From the NCBI RefSeq assembly GCF_022539505.1, contig NC_061508.1, forward strand, positions 92,979,276 to 93,043,275: a DNA stretch of 64,000 nt. Direction: 5' to 3'. Source of the DNA: Lolium rigidum. Taxonomy: Eukaryota > Streptophyta > Magnoliopsida > Poales > Poaceae. The notes under the pieces are model-generated. The model worked only from the letters and a program-made list of their open reading frames with translations, ran no database searches and was not told the DNA's origin. A program made the translations under genes and the position numbers. Of this stretch, positions 33,082 to 44,631 are shown piece by piece (position 1 is the stretch's first letter; each line of letters begins with the position of its first letter).

Positions 33082-35933
33082 TCTAGTTGTCGCGTCATTC
33101 TTGACGCTGATTCTTGTGCTGTTCAGGACCGCCGTACACAGTCCCTGGTTGGAGCTGGCCCTCGCAGCCTTGAGTCCCCGGGGCTCTGGGAGTTAGACTG
33201 GCTTCGCGTTCCTTCTACTGCCACTTCATCTACCAGTTCTCCTGTGGTTGCTGCTTCTGTCACTGGATCTTTTCAAAAGTGGCATCATCGGCTGGGTCAC
33301 CTCTGTGGCTCCCGTTTATCGTCATTAGTTCGTCGTGGTCTTCTGGGGTCTGTCTCAGGAGACGTGTCTTTGCATTCGTGTCAGGGTTGTAGGCTAGGCA
33401 AACAGATTCAGCTTCCCTATCCTACTAGTGCGTCTGTATCTCAGCGACCTTTTGATTTAGTTCATTCGGATGTTTGGGGTCCGGCTCCCTTTCCTTCGAA
33501 AGGGGGTCATCGATACTATATTTTGTTTATTGATGACTTTTCGCGATACACCTGGTTGTTTTTTATGCACTCTCGCAGTGAGGTGCTTTCTATTTATCGG
33601 CGTTTTGCGGCCATGGTTCGTACTCGGTATTCCACGCCTATTCGTGTGTTTCGTGGCCGACTCGCGAGGAGAGTATATCTCCCGAGCACCGCGTGGTGTT
33701 CTTGCTGAGCAGGGGCACCCTTGCCCAGTTCTCATGTCCCGGCGCCCATGCTCAAAATGGTGTCGCCGAGCGTAAGCATCGTCACATTCTTGAGACTACC
33801 CGTGCTATGATGATTGCTTCCTCTCTTCCGCCGCATTTCTGGGCTGAGGCTGTCGCTACGTCGACTTACCTCATTAACATTCAGCCTTCCGCTGCCCTTC
33901 GTGGTGGCATTCCTCTCGAGCGTCTTTCGGTTGCTCTCCGGATTACTCGACACTTCGTTTATTTGGTTTGCGTTTGCTATGTTCTTCTCCCTCCTCGCGA
34001 TCGCACCAAGCCGACCGCTCGGTCCGTTGAGTGTGTCTTTCTCGGATACGATGATGAGCATAAGGGCTATCGCTGTTGGGACCCCGTTGGTCGTCGGATG
34101 CGCATCTCTCGTGATGTCACGTTTGATGAGACGCGTCCCTTCTATCCTCGTCCCACCTCGGGTACTTACCCGGTGGATGATATCTCTTTTCTTCTTTTCC
34201 CGGATGCACCCCCTGCTATCCCGTCTCCTCCCCCTCCTAGTCCTGATGTGCCCCCTTCGGCGCCGTCCTCTCCTCCGTCTAGTCCACCTAGTACTCCCCG
34301 TTCTCTGGCTTCGGATCCTTCTGATGATGTCCCTTCTTCCGCTTCTTCTGATGAGTTGTCCTCTGCTGATGACCTTCCCCTTCACGGCTCGTCCGTCGGC
34401 GTCGTGCTCCAGCTCGTTACTCTCCTAGTCGGTATGGTCTCTCTGTCGTTTCCGAGCCGACTTCTTATCGGGATGCCGAGCGTCATCCCGAATGGCAGCT
34501 TGCCATGGCCGAGGAGATCGCTGCGCTTGAGCGCACCGGCACTTGGGATCTTGTTTCTCCACCTTCGGTGTTCGTCCTATCACGTGTAAGTGGGTCTATA
34601 AAATTAAGACTCGTTCGTTGGATCTCTTGAGCGCTATAAAGCGCGTCTTGTGGCTCGTGGCTTTCGGCGGGAGCACGGCCGTGACTATGATGAGACTTTT
34701 GCCCTCGTGGCTCATATGACTACTCGTGCGTACCCTTCTTGATGTTGCTTTCGTTCGCCGCCGGTCCGTCTCCCGACTTGATGTTCGGAATGCTTTTCTT
34801 AATGGCGAGTTGAGTGAGGAGGTTTACATGCAACCTCCTCCTGGGTATTCTGTTCCCGATGGGATGGTTTGTCGTCTTCGACGTTCTCTCTATGGTCTCA
34901 AACAGGCCCCTCGTGCCCGGTTTGAGCGCTTTGCCTCGCTGCTGGTTTCTCTCCTAGTCTTCATGATCCGAAGCACTTTTCGTTCACACTTCTCCTCGTG
35001 GACGTACTCTTCTTCTTCTCTATGTTGATGATATGATCATTACCGGTGATGATCCCGAGTATATTGCCTTTGTCAAGGCTCGTCCGCGTGATCGGCTTCT
35101 TATGACTGATCTTGGTCCTCTTCGCTATTTTCTTGGCATTGAGGTTTCCTCCACCTCCGATGGCTTTTCTATCTCTCGGGAAAAGTACATCCAGGATCTT
35201 CTTGCTCGTGCTTGCTCTTGGGGATGAGCGCACGATCGATACTCCTATGGAGCTTAATGTTAAGCTTCGTCCTACTGATGGTGATCCTCTTCCTGATCCC
35301 ACCCGTTATCGCCATCTTGTTGGGAGTCTTGTCTATCTTGCTGTCACTCGTCCTGATATTTCTTATCCTGTTCATATTCTGAGTCGGTTTGTCTCATCTC
35401 CTACCACTATTCACTATAGTCACCTCCTCCGTGTTCTTCGTTATCTTCGTGGTACGATCACTCGTCGCCTTTTCTTTCCCCGTTCCAGCTCTCTCCAGCT
35501 CCAGTGCTATTCGGATGCTACGTGGGCGAGTGATCCTACGGATCGTCGTTCGCTTTCTCGCTTACCTGTGTGTTTCTTGGTGGTTCGCTTGTTGCTTGGA
35601 AGACGAAGAAACAGGTCGCGGCTTCCCGTTCGAGTGTTGAGGCCGAGCTCGCGGGCTATGGCTTTGTTGATTGCCGAGGTGACCTGGTTACGGTGGTTGC
35701 TTGCAGATTTTGGGGTCTCCGTTACGACACCCACTCCACTTTTGTCCGACGATACAGGTGCTATCGGTATTGCACGTGATCCGGTCAAGCATGAGCTGAC
35801 CAAGCATATTGGTGTTGATGCTTTTTATACACGTGCTCGGGTGCATGATGAGGTTGTTGCGGTTCATTATGTGCCTTCGGATTTACGAGTTGGCGGATTT
35901 CTTTACAAAGGCACAAACTCGAGCGCAGCATGA
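33082..35933 (+). pseudogene. Copia integrase, reverse transcriptase and RNase H, frameshifted
   Basis: Continuation of the copia polyprotein after the nested gypsy. A GAG-pre-integrase/zinc module (WHHRLGHL...CQGCRLGKQ) is at about 33280-33410. The integrase core includes [11 protein letters not shown] and [10 protein letters not shown], then NGVAERKHRHILETTRAMM in a new frame from about 33750. RT motifs are RLDVRNAFLNGELSEEVYMQ (about 34770-34830), LYGLKQAPRA (about 34890-34920) and the catalytic YVDDMIITGDD (about 35025). RNase H follows (TRPDISYPV, QCYSDATWASDPTDRRS). At least five frame changes or stops separate the segments, so no active polyprotein is encoded. Confidence 0.9.
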
Positions 35934-35972
35934 CTTTTTACTCTCCAAACTCAGTGTTGTGGATCCACCATG

Positions 35973-35986
35973 AGTTTGAGAGGGGG
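35973..35986 (+). promoter_or_regulatory. Polypurine tract of the copia element
   Basis: AGTTTGAGAGGGGG directly precedes the 3' LTR start TGTTAGAG. Confidence 0.85.
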
Positions 35987-36117
35987 TGTTAGAGTATATA
36001 TCTGTATATTGTAGTTTCCCCATATGTTAGGGGGCTTCCTGCATATTTGCGCCTGTACATGTACTATATATTGTGGCCTTTGGTCCCCTGATAATACAAC
36101 AAGTATATTGCCTAACA
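35987..36117 (+). repeat. 3' LTR of the copia element
   Basis: 131 bp, two differences from the 5' LTR. The right TSD GATGA follows at 36118-36122. Confidence 0.95.
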
Positions 36118-36122
36118 GATGA

Positions 36123-36513
36123 TACATGGATCCATGGCCGGCGGTGGCGGATCTCAACTCCTGCTATAATTCACTATTAGGCATCAATGTATTAAGTTTA
36201 CGATGGTGAGATTGAATCGTGCCCTTAGGGTACCCGAGGGGTGGCTTATATACTACGTTGAGCCTAGGGTTTACAAAGAGTGTCCTAACCGACTAGCTTG
36301 TGGAATCCAAAGGCGATACGTATATCTAGTTGTGTGCTGAAAGTCTTGAGACCCCAAACTCCTACTCGGTTCTTTCTTGGAATGTACCTTCCGTCTTGAG
36401 CTTCAGGCGGACTGGTAACCCCGGTGGGCTTTACGCCATTACCTCCTGTAGATCACCATGTTCCGTTGGTATTTAGTCATGTCATGTCTATGCCCATAAA
36501 GTATGTCCACAAC
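36123..36513 (-). mobile_element. LTR remnant, minus strand
   Basis: Read on the minus strand from 36513 it starts GTTGTGGACATACTTTATGG. That resembles the start of the solo LTR at 13936 (TGTTGTGGATATACTTCATA). It contains a TATA-like ATATAAGCCACCCCTC stretch. The copia element inserted into or next to it, so the remainder may lie left of 17524; its end and TSD could not be found. Confidence 0.45.
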
Positions 36514-37914
36514 CCTCCACCCCCCAAATGGCGTACTTTTGATGTATTGTCTTGTGTATGGCCAACACACTGTTTTATTAGAAGACATGTTACTTTATAC
36601 TGTCTAACATGATAGGAAAAAGAGCATCAAAAAGATAAAAATAAAGAGATTCCAACAAAAACCATGAAAAAATAACTGGAGAAATGTGTTAGGGGCGAAG
36701 TATAGGGATTTAATTCTGCTGACATCTTCTTTTATAACTTATAAGCGAACATTCTGCTGACATCCGAATGGCGCCTGTCCAAGGTTGCATTCCAATGTTT
36801 CCAGCCCACTGTGTATCGCCGATGACTAAATGGATCATGTTGAGGGAGAACATAGGCCCATCATGCTCAGCTATCTAGAACTGTAAGCTTGTCGGTGAGG
36901 CCAATCTGAACCCATTCGCAGTGTGCCCCGACTGGGCCAATCTTATAGCTCGATCATGGCCACTTCACCGGTGGCGTGCAGTGAGTGCATCGCGACCGAC
37001 AGACACGGCCCGTAGTGAGTCTCCGCACCGGAATCGGATCATCTCTCCTCGCCGCCCGCATCAGCATGTGAGCACCGACCGCGCACACGACGCACGCGTA
37101 GCAGCTCGACAAGTCGCCGCTCCTCATCATTCCGCTGGCCCTATCATGCCACATCGATCGCGAGGAGGAAGAAGACACACGACCGACGCCCCTACGGTTG
37201 GGCGCCAAGTTGCTGTCGTCTCCTCTGTACCACCAGCTCCCCGTCAACCTCCCGGATCAGCTCTCGCGAAGCGGGAACAGCTCCGGGACCGACCAACCGG
37301 GAGAGGAGGACGGAGGGTGACCTCCGGCAATGAGCAGTAGCTGCCGCGTCGCGCCGCTCACAGCTGGAAAGAAAGTGACACTGGACCAGAAATAGAGGAA
37401 GAAGAAGATCTGAATCTGAATCTCACAAGATAATACAGAACGACAAGTGATCCTCCTCTAGTTTCTTTGCCCGAGAACGTGATTCGCATTCCCGAAATGT
37501 TTGCAGTGGCAATGGCATTATATTGACTTGCATTTGCAAGGAATTACAGGAACATACATTTTGCCAGTAGTCCAAGATCGATCCCCATCCTGATCCATGG
37601 CCTTGATCGGTTACAGTGATGAATGGATCCGAAACATGAATCGAGAAAACGCAAAAAGGAAGAACGGAAGAACATATATTACAGCTTAATTCCGTTGATC
37701 TGGTCCCTGAACACGCATCACTGCTCGATCATTTGCGATCGCGTTCAGAGAAACAAACACACACAGTCACACACACACACATAACGTACTATGTACTCCG
37801 GTTTATTGCCCCGATGGGCCAGAGCTAATCTGTATGCAATGCCGTATCGATCATGTTCGCCGATCGAGCTATGCCGACATGAAAATGATCACGCGCGGAT
37901 CCATGGATGCGGTA
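36514..37914. other. Intergenic, probable 3' flank of the 37915-38445 gene
   Basis: A GC-rich open frame (36921-37340) shows only His/Arg/Pro-rich low complexity and is not called. A (CA)n-rich stretch lies at 37755-37780. The part right of about 37500 is probably 3' UTR and flank of the minus-strand gene. No other feature is seen. Confidence 0.4.
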
Positions 37915-38445
37915 CTAACACCTGGCGCCGACGTCGCCGTTGTCGAAGTTCTGGGCGTAGCTGACGGAGTCGTACCCGAAGTCCTGCCCGTGCCCGCCGC
38001 CGCCGCCGAGCGGGAGGCCGTCGCGGCCCAGGAGGCGGCGTACCTCGGCGCGCGCCTTGTAGAAGACGTGCCGGAGCGTGCCGCGGCAGTGGCACCCCAG
38101 CGCGGCCTTCTCGTCGTCGCTCATCTCCAGGCCCCGCGCGAAGGACGGCTTCCGCTCCATCACCCACCCGAGCCCCCACTCCCACCACCGCCGCACCGCG
38201 CCAGCCGCCGCCAGCGCCTTGATCGACGGCATCGACCGCGCGCGCCGGAGCGCCTCCGACGAGGAGGAGGAGAGCGGCTGGAGGTGCAGCGACAGGGACG
38301 ACGACACGCGCCGCCGCATCCCGGACAGGTCCACCTTGCCGCCGCCCTTGTTCGCCGCGCCCCCGGCGGCGGTCGTCACCGGTAGGTCGTCCTGCCACGC
38401 GCTCCGCCGCGGCTTGATCGTCTCCAGGATCGCGTCGGTCGCCAT
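37915..38445 (-). CDS. Conserved plant protein of unknown function, 176 aa, single exon
   Basis: A clean intronless frame starting MATDAILETIKPRRSAWQDD. The N-terminal third is Ser/Ala/Gly-rich with basic RRRVSSSLSLHLQ. The C-terminal half looks conserved: RRWWEWGLGWVMERKPSFAR, then DDEKAALGCHCRGTLRHVF, and an end motif FGYDSVSYAQNFDNG. The pattern (Trp-rich box, then YDS.SYAQNFD near the C-terminus) recalls a small family of plant-specific uncharacterised proteins, but I cannot name it. No signal peptide or membrane helix is evident. A TATA-like AAATATATCC (minus strand, about 38612-38621) fits a 5' UTR of about 140 nt. Codon use is strongly GC-biased like the NAC exon 1, which supports a host gene. 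Confidence 0.75.
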   Translation of the reverse strand: MATDAILETIKPRRSAWQDDLPVTTAAGGAANKGGGKVDLSGMRRRVSSSLSLHLQPLSSSSSEALRRARSMPSIKALAAAGAVRRWWEWGLGWVMERKPSFARGLEMSDDEKAALGCHCRGTLRHVFYKARAEVRRLLGRDGLPLGGGGGHGQDFGYDSVSYAQNFDNGDVGARC

Positions 38446-38766
38446 TGCCCGACAACAACTGCAACAAGACGGGATCGATCAGGTTGGAGAGGGAGATCTC
38501 GGATTCTGTGGGTTTCTTGGAGCTGCGCGCTTTGGTTGGTAGCACAAGGCCGCGCGCGGGGCTGGTGGGTTGGTTCTCGAGTAGCTTTTGCAAATTGGAG
38601 CGCCACAGCCTGGATATATTTGTGCATCGAGCAGTGGACCTGCAGCCTGGGCGCCAACTGCTAGTTACACCAAACCATGTACGCTCTCTACATGCCGTAT
38701 ATACGAGGTACACGTACTATCATAGATCATGTAGTAGTAGTATGGTTTATGGCTACATCTTGTCGG

Positions 38767-38913
38767 TTCTCAGCTAGCTGAGAATTAACTTCATGTTTAG
38801 TTAAATCTTACACCATTTGATTTGCATCTTGATTTGTGTTAGTTATAAGTTGTAAAATAAGTTGTAACTGAAATTCTGTGACATCATTCAACTAGTTCTC
38901 AGTCGACTGAGAA
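38767..38913. mobile_element. Candidate 147-bp MITE with palindromic ends
   Basis: Both ends are perfect 18-bp palindromes of related sequence, TTCTCAGCTAGCTGAGAA (38767-38784) and TTCTCAGTCGACTGAGAA (38896-38913). They enclose an AT-rich core. Similar ends in inverted orientation suggest a small foldback or MITE-type element. A clear TSD was not found. Confidence 0.4.
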
Positions 38914-38930
38914 ATAGTCGTACTTATTTT

Positions 38931-40190
38931 TAAACATAAGGCCTAAGCCCTGCTTTAAATTAATAAAGGCGCGAAACCGGCAGATACAGAGTGCATACAT
39001 AGCCAACACAACGAACAGGACACAGATACACAAGCAAACAAAGGATAAAAACTACGAGCTTCGCTTGACATGTCGTGTCCATCGTCTTCACGAACGCCGA
39101 CACCAGGAGAAGCAGGGGCAATAGGGAGCATCATCCGCAGGCACACTGCATGCAATTCTGCCACAAGAACGAAAGGAGGCCAGCACACGGTCTCTGACTC
39201 CGAAGAGGGATCCCTTCCTTCTCGCCCCGGATCGCAGGGCGCTGCACCGTCGAAAGGCAGAGAGGTTCCCCCAAGAACGCACCATCGCTGAGACTACCCA
39301 AAGCTCAAAGGAGAGATCAAGACCAGCCGCCCCACCAGAAGCCACGCCACGGCCACTGCCACCCACATCACCGTCTAGAGGGCGCACACTGATGAACGAA
39401 GGCGCACTAGGAGGATCGGCAGACAAAAAGCAGCAACCACCACCAGACCCAAGCTTGCGGAGCAACCTCCAGACCTGGCTCGACGCCGCGCAAGGAGCAC
39501 CGCCAAGAACCACCACCGACAACAGAAGAACCTTGCCAACCACCCCAGCAGCCCCGGACGGTGCCTTCAGGAAGGGAACGACATCGTGACGCCGCCACCG
39601 CCCAAGCAGGGACTAGGGTTTTCACCCTGGGCAGGGGGTTGGGTGGGGAGGAAGAAGGGACCTCAACGAAGCCTCCAAGGAGGGAATCGGCGCCGGGGGC
39701 GTCGACGACGTCGTGGCCACCGCCGGCCGAGAGGTTTCCCCGGTCCCGACCAGCCCCACCACCAACAACCCGGCCACAAACCCGCAGATCTGGCCGAGAG
39801 TTGCGAGCTTCATCGTTCGGGGGCGGAGATCTCCCCAGATCTGACGCCGCAGGCCGGCGGAGGGCCCCGAGCGTCGCACCACACGTTCACCGCCTCCCCG
39901 CCGCCCGCACGGCCGAGGACACGGGCCCGCACCACCCACGGCCGCCGCTCGCCGCGTAGAAGACAGCGCGCGTTGCCACCATCCGGAGCCGCCGCTCCGG
40001 TGTCCAAAGATCCCCACCGGGGTCACCACCGACCGCAACCGCCCCCGGAATCCGCGGCCGAGGTCGTGGAGGAGGGATTCGCCGAGCAGCGCCCCAGCCA
40101 TGGCGGCTGCCGCGCAGCAACCAGCCCCCATGCTGCTGCGCCGCGGAGCGAGGACGAGACGGGCCGAGGAAGGAATCGTCGCTGTCCATG
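38931..40190 (-). mobile_element. GC-rich repeat with LINE-like 3' terminus (tentative)
   Basis: The minus strand ends near 38931 with GCGCCTTTATTAATTTAAAG, then TTAGGCCTTATGTTTAAAAA. This resembles 3' ends seen on grass non-LTR elements. The body is GC-rich with open frames on both strands but no reverse transcriptase or other domain. It may be a deletion derivative. No TSD was identified, and the right boundary is a guess near a frame starting MDSDDSFLGPSRPRS. Confidence 0.3.
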
Positions 40191-40733
40191 GCTAAAGCAA
40201 AATCAATGGTTAAAATTGCGCCGAGGCAGACGACGCAACAAACAGCGACCAATCGCGCCTACCTGGCAAGTCGTCGAGCACCTTCTGTGCGCGGAGGTGG
40301 GGCGGATTTGATGGCGCGTTCTGGGAGGCGCCGGCGACGCGGCGGCGGCGGCACGACCGGCGGGAGCCCCGGCCGCGACAACGGTGGCGACTCGCGAGCA
40401 CGGATCGGACGCCCAAACGGCCGGGAAATCCAGCGGCGGCGGTGGGGTGGGAGGCGCGGGAAGGAAGGAGCGACGAGAAAAGAGGCGCGAACCAACGGTT
40501 TATGCAAATAGTCGCCGACATGTGGGAGCCCGCCTCGCTTTCGTTGTGTCCGGCGTCCCCGGTGCGTCCCCCGTGGGACGGGGACGGGCTCGGGGCGCCG
40601 GACACCGTATCCGGGCGCGCCGGACAAAAAAGGGCTTTGGGGGACGCGGCTGGAACGCTTTTTTTGTCCGGCGCGCCCCAAATCGCTTTGGGGGACGGTT
40701 TGGGGGACGCGACTGGAGATGCTCTTACCGAGG
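40191..40733 (-). mobile_element. One end of a PIF/Harbinger-like element (partial)
   Basis: On the minus strand the segment begins (T)AAGAGCATCTCCAGTCGC followed by CCCCCAAA-rich repeats around a (G/C)GCGCGCCGGAC motif. That is the common terminus of grass Harbinger/Tourist-type elements. The opposite end is not found in the window, so the element is truncated or interrupted by 38931-40190. Confidence 0.45.
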
Positions 40734-41265
40734 TCATAGTTGCAGTTCATTTTGCTATTTTAGGTTTAAAAATTGGAGCAAAATTTTAAACTACAAATCA
40801 CAAAATGAACCGTAAGTGGGATTTTGGCGGGATTTCGCATGCAGCTCTAACTTTGACCAACTTGAAAATATCAACATCCATAATATCCAATTTTTATCGC
40901 AAGCCATCAAGAAATATATTTTCATACTATATTTAATTAGTATTTTGGATGTTGAGATGTTTCTTTCCTATAAACATTACAAAATTACTTAGGACAAACT
41001 AATATGCAGTACCCCCACCTGGAGATGACACATTATAGTTGTCGTGCTTGGATAAATGGGACAAAACTATGAACTTTTTATAGATTAGTTTCACATGCCA
41101 TATTCCATTCGTAAAATGTGTTTTTTCTTCTTCTTTTCCATGTCCTTCATTCTCTTCAAATACTCATTGATATAACCTGTCAATGTTATGTCAAATTCTT
41201 ACTTAAAATGATATTTGTATCATCACAGTAGTCTCTATAATTGCACATTTAAGAGAGGAACCACT
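40734..41265. other. AT-rich intergenic, nothing recognised
   Basis: No open frame with a domain, no terminal repeats and no tandem array. Confidence 0.5.
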
Positions 41266-42115
41266 CACTACAGGAATGGTGCAAGGACGGCCGGAAGCCT
41301 ACGGCGTGGCCACATTGGGTCGTCAGTGTAGGCTACGCCAAGGGTAGCTCGTATATGCTGACGGTGGACGTCGGCGTCTAGACCCTCGGCGCAGGCCACG
41401 CCATCCGTTAACTTCAATTTTGTTTAGTCTCTCGCATGAATTATTTTAACTCTAACTACACTTAATCTTAGGTCAAATTACACTCATGGTCAAACTTCCC
41501 AATTTGGCCAGTCATCCTCAAACTACTCCAACCCATGCACTCTTGCCGTATCAATCTTATTAACCCTTAGACCGTGATATCACATTTCTTTATTGTTTTG
41601 AATTTTAAAAAATTATTTAAATAAACATCAATAATTAAGTAATAATAATGTTTATGCAGAGGATCCAATTATTAATTTATTTTAAAAAATAAAAAAATAG
41701 AAATCCTGCATTTCGGGCAAAAACTAAAATCTTCATGTTTTCATATTTCCATTTCGAATTTCGAGAATCTAAAAAAATGCCAACCAGGTAATCCCTGGTG
41801 AATTCGAATGCAACTTTTTCACATGATCATTTTGATATATTATACATTTTTCTGACGTCGTATGCAACCATAAAAGCAGTTTTACTGGTACATGACCAGT
41901 TTTGCAATACAGGTCAAAATTCATTTTTGTTAAATTATCTTGCAACAAGATGACATAAAACATGAACTTCTGGAAGGATTTTATTTTTGGAATTTTTTAA
42001 TCATTTTTCTACCATTCATTTGAAACTTAAAAAAGACGGTCAAGGGGGGGGGGGGGGCTTGGAGGGAAAAAAGTTGAAGGCTACGCCGAGGGTGGTCGTT
42101 TCGTGCGTTTTTAGT
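41266..42115 (+). mobile_element. CACTA-type transposon remnant, left end
   Basis: Starts CACTACAGGAATGG, a typical CACTA terminus. Subterminal motifs of the type GGCTACGCCRAGGGT occur near 41330 and 42079. No matching inverted right terminus follows, so the element is incomplete. A 13-base G run lies at about 42045-42057. Confidence 0.5.
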
Positions 42116-44050
42116 CACAATTGTACAGCTAGTTTAATTTAAAGAAAAAGTATGAACAAGGTGCCTGAGATTTGAGAAACACATCTGCGACCATGGTTTT
42201 GGCACCAGACTTGTTGCCCATTTGCGACTTTTGTTGTGCGTACAACCTGCGGCAGGGTATTGAGTGGAATGCTCGCCTGCTGAAAACTGTACTACTCGCA
42301 ATAAGTTGTGGTCGATCTAGGCCATGGATCATGCGCGGCCATCGCCCACCTCCGGCGCTCGGGGTCCGGCCAGTCTCAACTCTAAATTAGCCCGCCCGCG
42401 CACTGATGGAGGTTTTAAACCAGATCCACTGCTCAAACAACTTTGCAAAGCTCTACGCCGTGTTCCGTGGCAATCGACCTAACTTCTCGGCCGGCATATC
42501 GACAGCTTTAGTGGGCAGGTGTAGCTAGCAGATCCAGCACGCGTGCGTGAAGTATTCGATCGTGTTAATTGCCTTGCTGATCTAGCTCCACTTACGCGTA
42601 TCTTAAAGCAAATTCAGGAATGAGATCACATGAAGCAACGCGCAACACTGGAGCGAGATCGAAGATCTGGAGGGAGGGAGAATGACGGCTAGTGGCGGAT
42701 CTAGAAATTTCTAGAAATCAGACAAGGACAGTAGGTGGACATGCCCTGAAGAAATTTCATCAGTGTAACTGAGAGGATCCGCTGGAAATGATGCGTGAGA
42801 AAAGAAAAAGCGTTGACCTAGGATCTAGCTGGAGCTTCTCGCCGGCGCGATACAAGACATGCGGGAGCCAGCGTCGCCGCTCGGCGGCCGCCGTCGGTGG
42901 GGAGGCTGGGGAGGAGCACATGGAGAAGAAGCCAGCTCCAACTCTAATAGCGCCTCCACCCCGTCGTTGTCCAACTCCAGCCACACCGTCGCCGCACGCG
43001 CCTCCAACCCGTCCTTGTCCAGCTTCGGGCCTTCGGGGAACCAGCCATGAGATGCCTCGACCGCGATCGGTGAGGCGGTGGAAGAGGAAAGGCATCCGCC
43101 ATGCGTTGTATCGTCGCCTTGAGCCGCATAGGCTGCCGCCGGCGGAGAGGTTTTTTTAACGGCCGGCGGAGAGGTGGGGAAGGGAATCACACAGATTGAG
43201 ATGAAAGATCCGAGGTAGAGGTAGACATGTGGAGCCATTGGATGCAAAATAACTTATCTACCCTTTTAACTAAACAAATTAATCAATACTTTCTAGTACT
43301 TTTTTCCTAATACTTTCCAGTACTACTAATTTATCCACCGTCATATTTTTTTGGTTGGACGGTTCCTAAATTCGCCAATCATAGTAAAACTTGTATGTTT
43401 AATATGTAAATTTTTGGGAAAAAATACAATGGAAAAACACGCATCACAACCAGGATCACCGCCGGCAAGCCTGAACGGCTGCCCGAGCTGGAGGGATGGT
43501 AGATCCGCCCCTGGTGCCGGCGAGAGTGGGTTAAGTAATATCGTTCGACGTAGGATGTTGCTGAACTTGAAACCCGCGAATGCACTGTGGTGCACGTGGA
43601 TAGAGGTGTCGGTTGTGAATTGTGATCGGCCTCCACGCTTGTCGACACCACATTCTACTCTGTGAAGGGGAAAGAAAGCACTTTTCTCATCTAGCTCATC
43701 GACAATGCGGCCGATCTGTGTCGACAACAAGTAACACGTACGAGACATACCTGAGGAAATATGTATGGCATGCGTGATTGGTTGCTTGTATCCATTTTTG
43801 GGCATGGCCTAGTGGAAACAAAGAAAAATCTGCGTCGGCAGTTCATTTGGTACGATTTCGGTGGGCTTTGGTTGGATTTCGGATAGTGAATAGCTTGGAG
43901 TGTATTTAGTTGGCTTTGGTAGGATTCCTTTCATTGTAGATGGCCTTATTCTTCCACACATACACATTGTCAGATTAGAGCGGTTGCTATGTACTATGAA
44001 AGGTATTATCTGGAGCATCGAAAATAAAATAGATATAATATGACCGAAAA
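42116..44050. other. Intergenic, no supported gene
   Basis: Overlapping open frames at 42760-43247 (best is 140 codons, minus strand) are Pro/Ser/Ala-rich. They show an internal near-repeat (KDGLEARAATVWLELDNDGV / EALLELELASS) but no known domain. Frames at 43341-43805 likewise have none. Nothing can be called with confidence. Confidence 0.4.
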
Positions 44051-44054
44051 GTGT

Positions 44055-44446
44055 CTTTGGCTCATGGGTACCAGTGCTTCTGCTGTTTAAAAAAATTCGA
44101 AAATCATACATATTTGTTTCAAAAAAAATCTGAAAATAAATCTAGACATAATAAATGACATAACCTACAAGCGTGTAAAATTTAATATAAAATTCTTTAT
44201 ATTATGGACTACACAAAAAAAGATAAAATCTGTTAAAATTTGGAGATTTGAAATATGCACACAGATCCACACGTTTGTTATTTTTGTGTAGCCCAGAAAT
44301 TTTTGTATTTGAAATTGAAATTTTGCACGTTTATGTGACAATTCATTGGCTACACCATAATTTTTTCTCTAATTTTTTTAAAACACATAAATATGATTTT
44401 TATTTTTTCTAAACTAGCAGGAGCACTAGTGCCCAGGAGCACCAAA
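44055..44446. mobile_element. MITE-like element with about 30-bp terminal inverted repeats
   Basis: The left end TTTGGCTCATGGGTACCAGT and the inverted right end TTTGGTGCTCCTGGGCACTA continue into matching GTGCT[TC]CTGCT. Similarity is about 80% over 30 bp. The core is AT-rich and about 390 bp long, without coding capacity. A TSD could not be established, so the superfamily is open. Confidence 0.5.
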
Positions 44447-44631
44447 TCTCTGTCCTAAGAGCATGTCTAACAGACCCCGTATAACCCGTCCACCCCGTAA
44501 AATTCCGGCGGGATACGGGGCAGGCGCGATTTGGACCGTCTAGCAGGCCCCGTATTCGGGCCGGCCCGTTTCGGCGGAATACGGGCCCCAGGAAATCGGC
44601 CTCGCCGCTCCCTACTTATACTGGGCGCAAG

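Larger units (their letters stand above)
17529..36117 (+). mobile_element. Decayed Ty1/copia retrotransposon (host of a nested gypsy)
   Basis: Two 131-bp direct repeats (17529-17659 and 35987-36117) begin TGTTAGAGTATATATCTG and end TTGCCTAACA. They are flanked by the exact 5-bp TSD GATGA (17524-17528 and 36118-36122). The PBS TGGTATCAGAGCA follows the 5' LTR and matches the 3' end of initiator tRNA-Met, as is usual for copia. A polypurine tract (GAGTTTGAGAGGGGG) precedes the 3' LTR. Order is gag, protease, integrase, reverse transcriptase, RNase H, which is the copia order. Without the nested gypsy and its duplicated TSD (19611-33086) the element is about 5.1 kb. Gag, integrase and RT all contain frameshifts, so it is not autonomous. 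Confidence 0.95.

Noticed and set aside
36921..37340. 139-codon plus-strand frame
   Set aside because: His/Arg/Pro/Ser-rich without domain, start context or homologous feel; GC-rich DNA gives such frames by chance.
39561..40311. Frames of 130-240 codons on both strands
   Set aside because: GC-rich repeat; no domain in any frame and no splice logic. Reported only as a tentative repeat.
42825..43247. 140-codon minus-strand frame
   Set aside because: Low-complexity Pro/Ser/Ala sequence with an internal repeat, no domain and no promoter or splice support.
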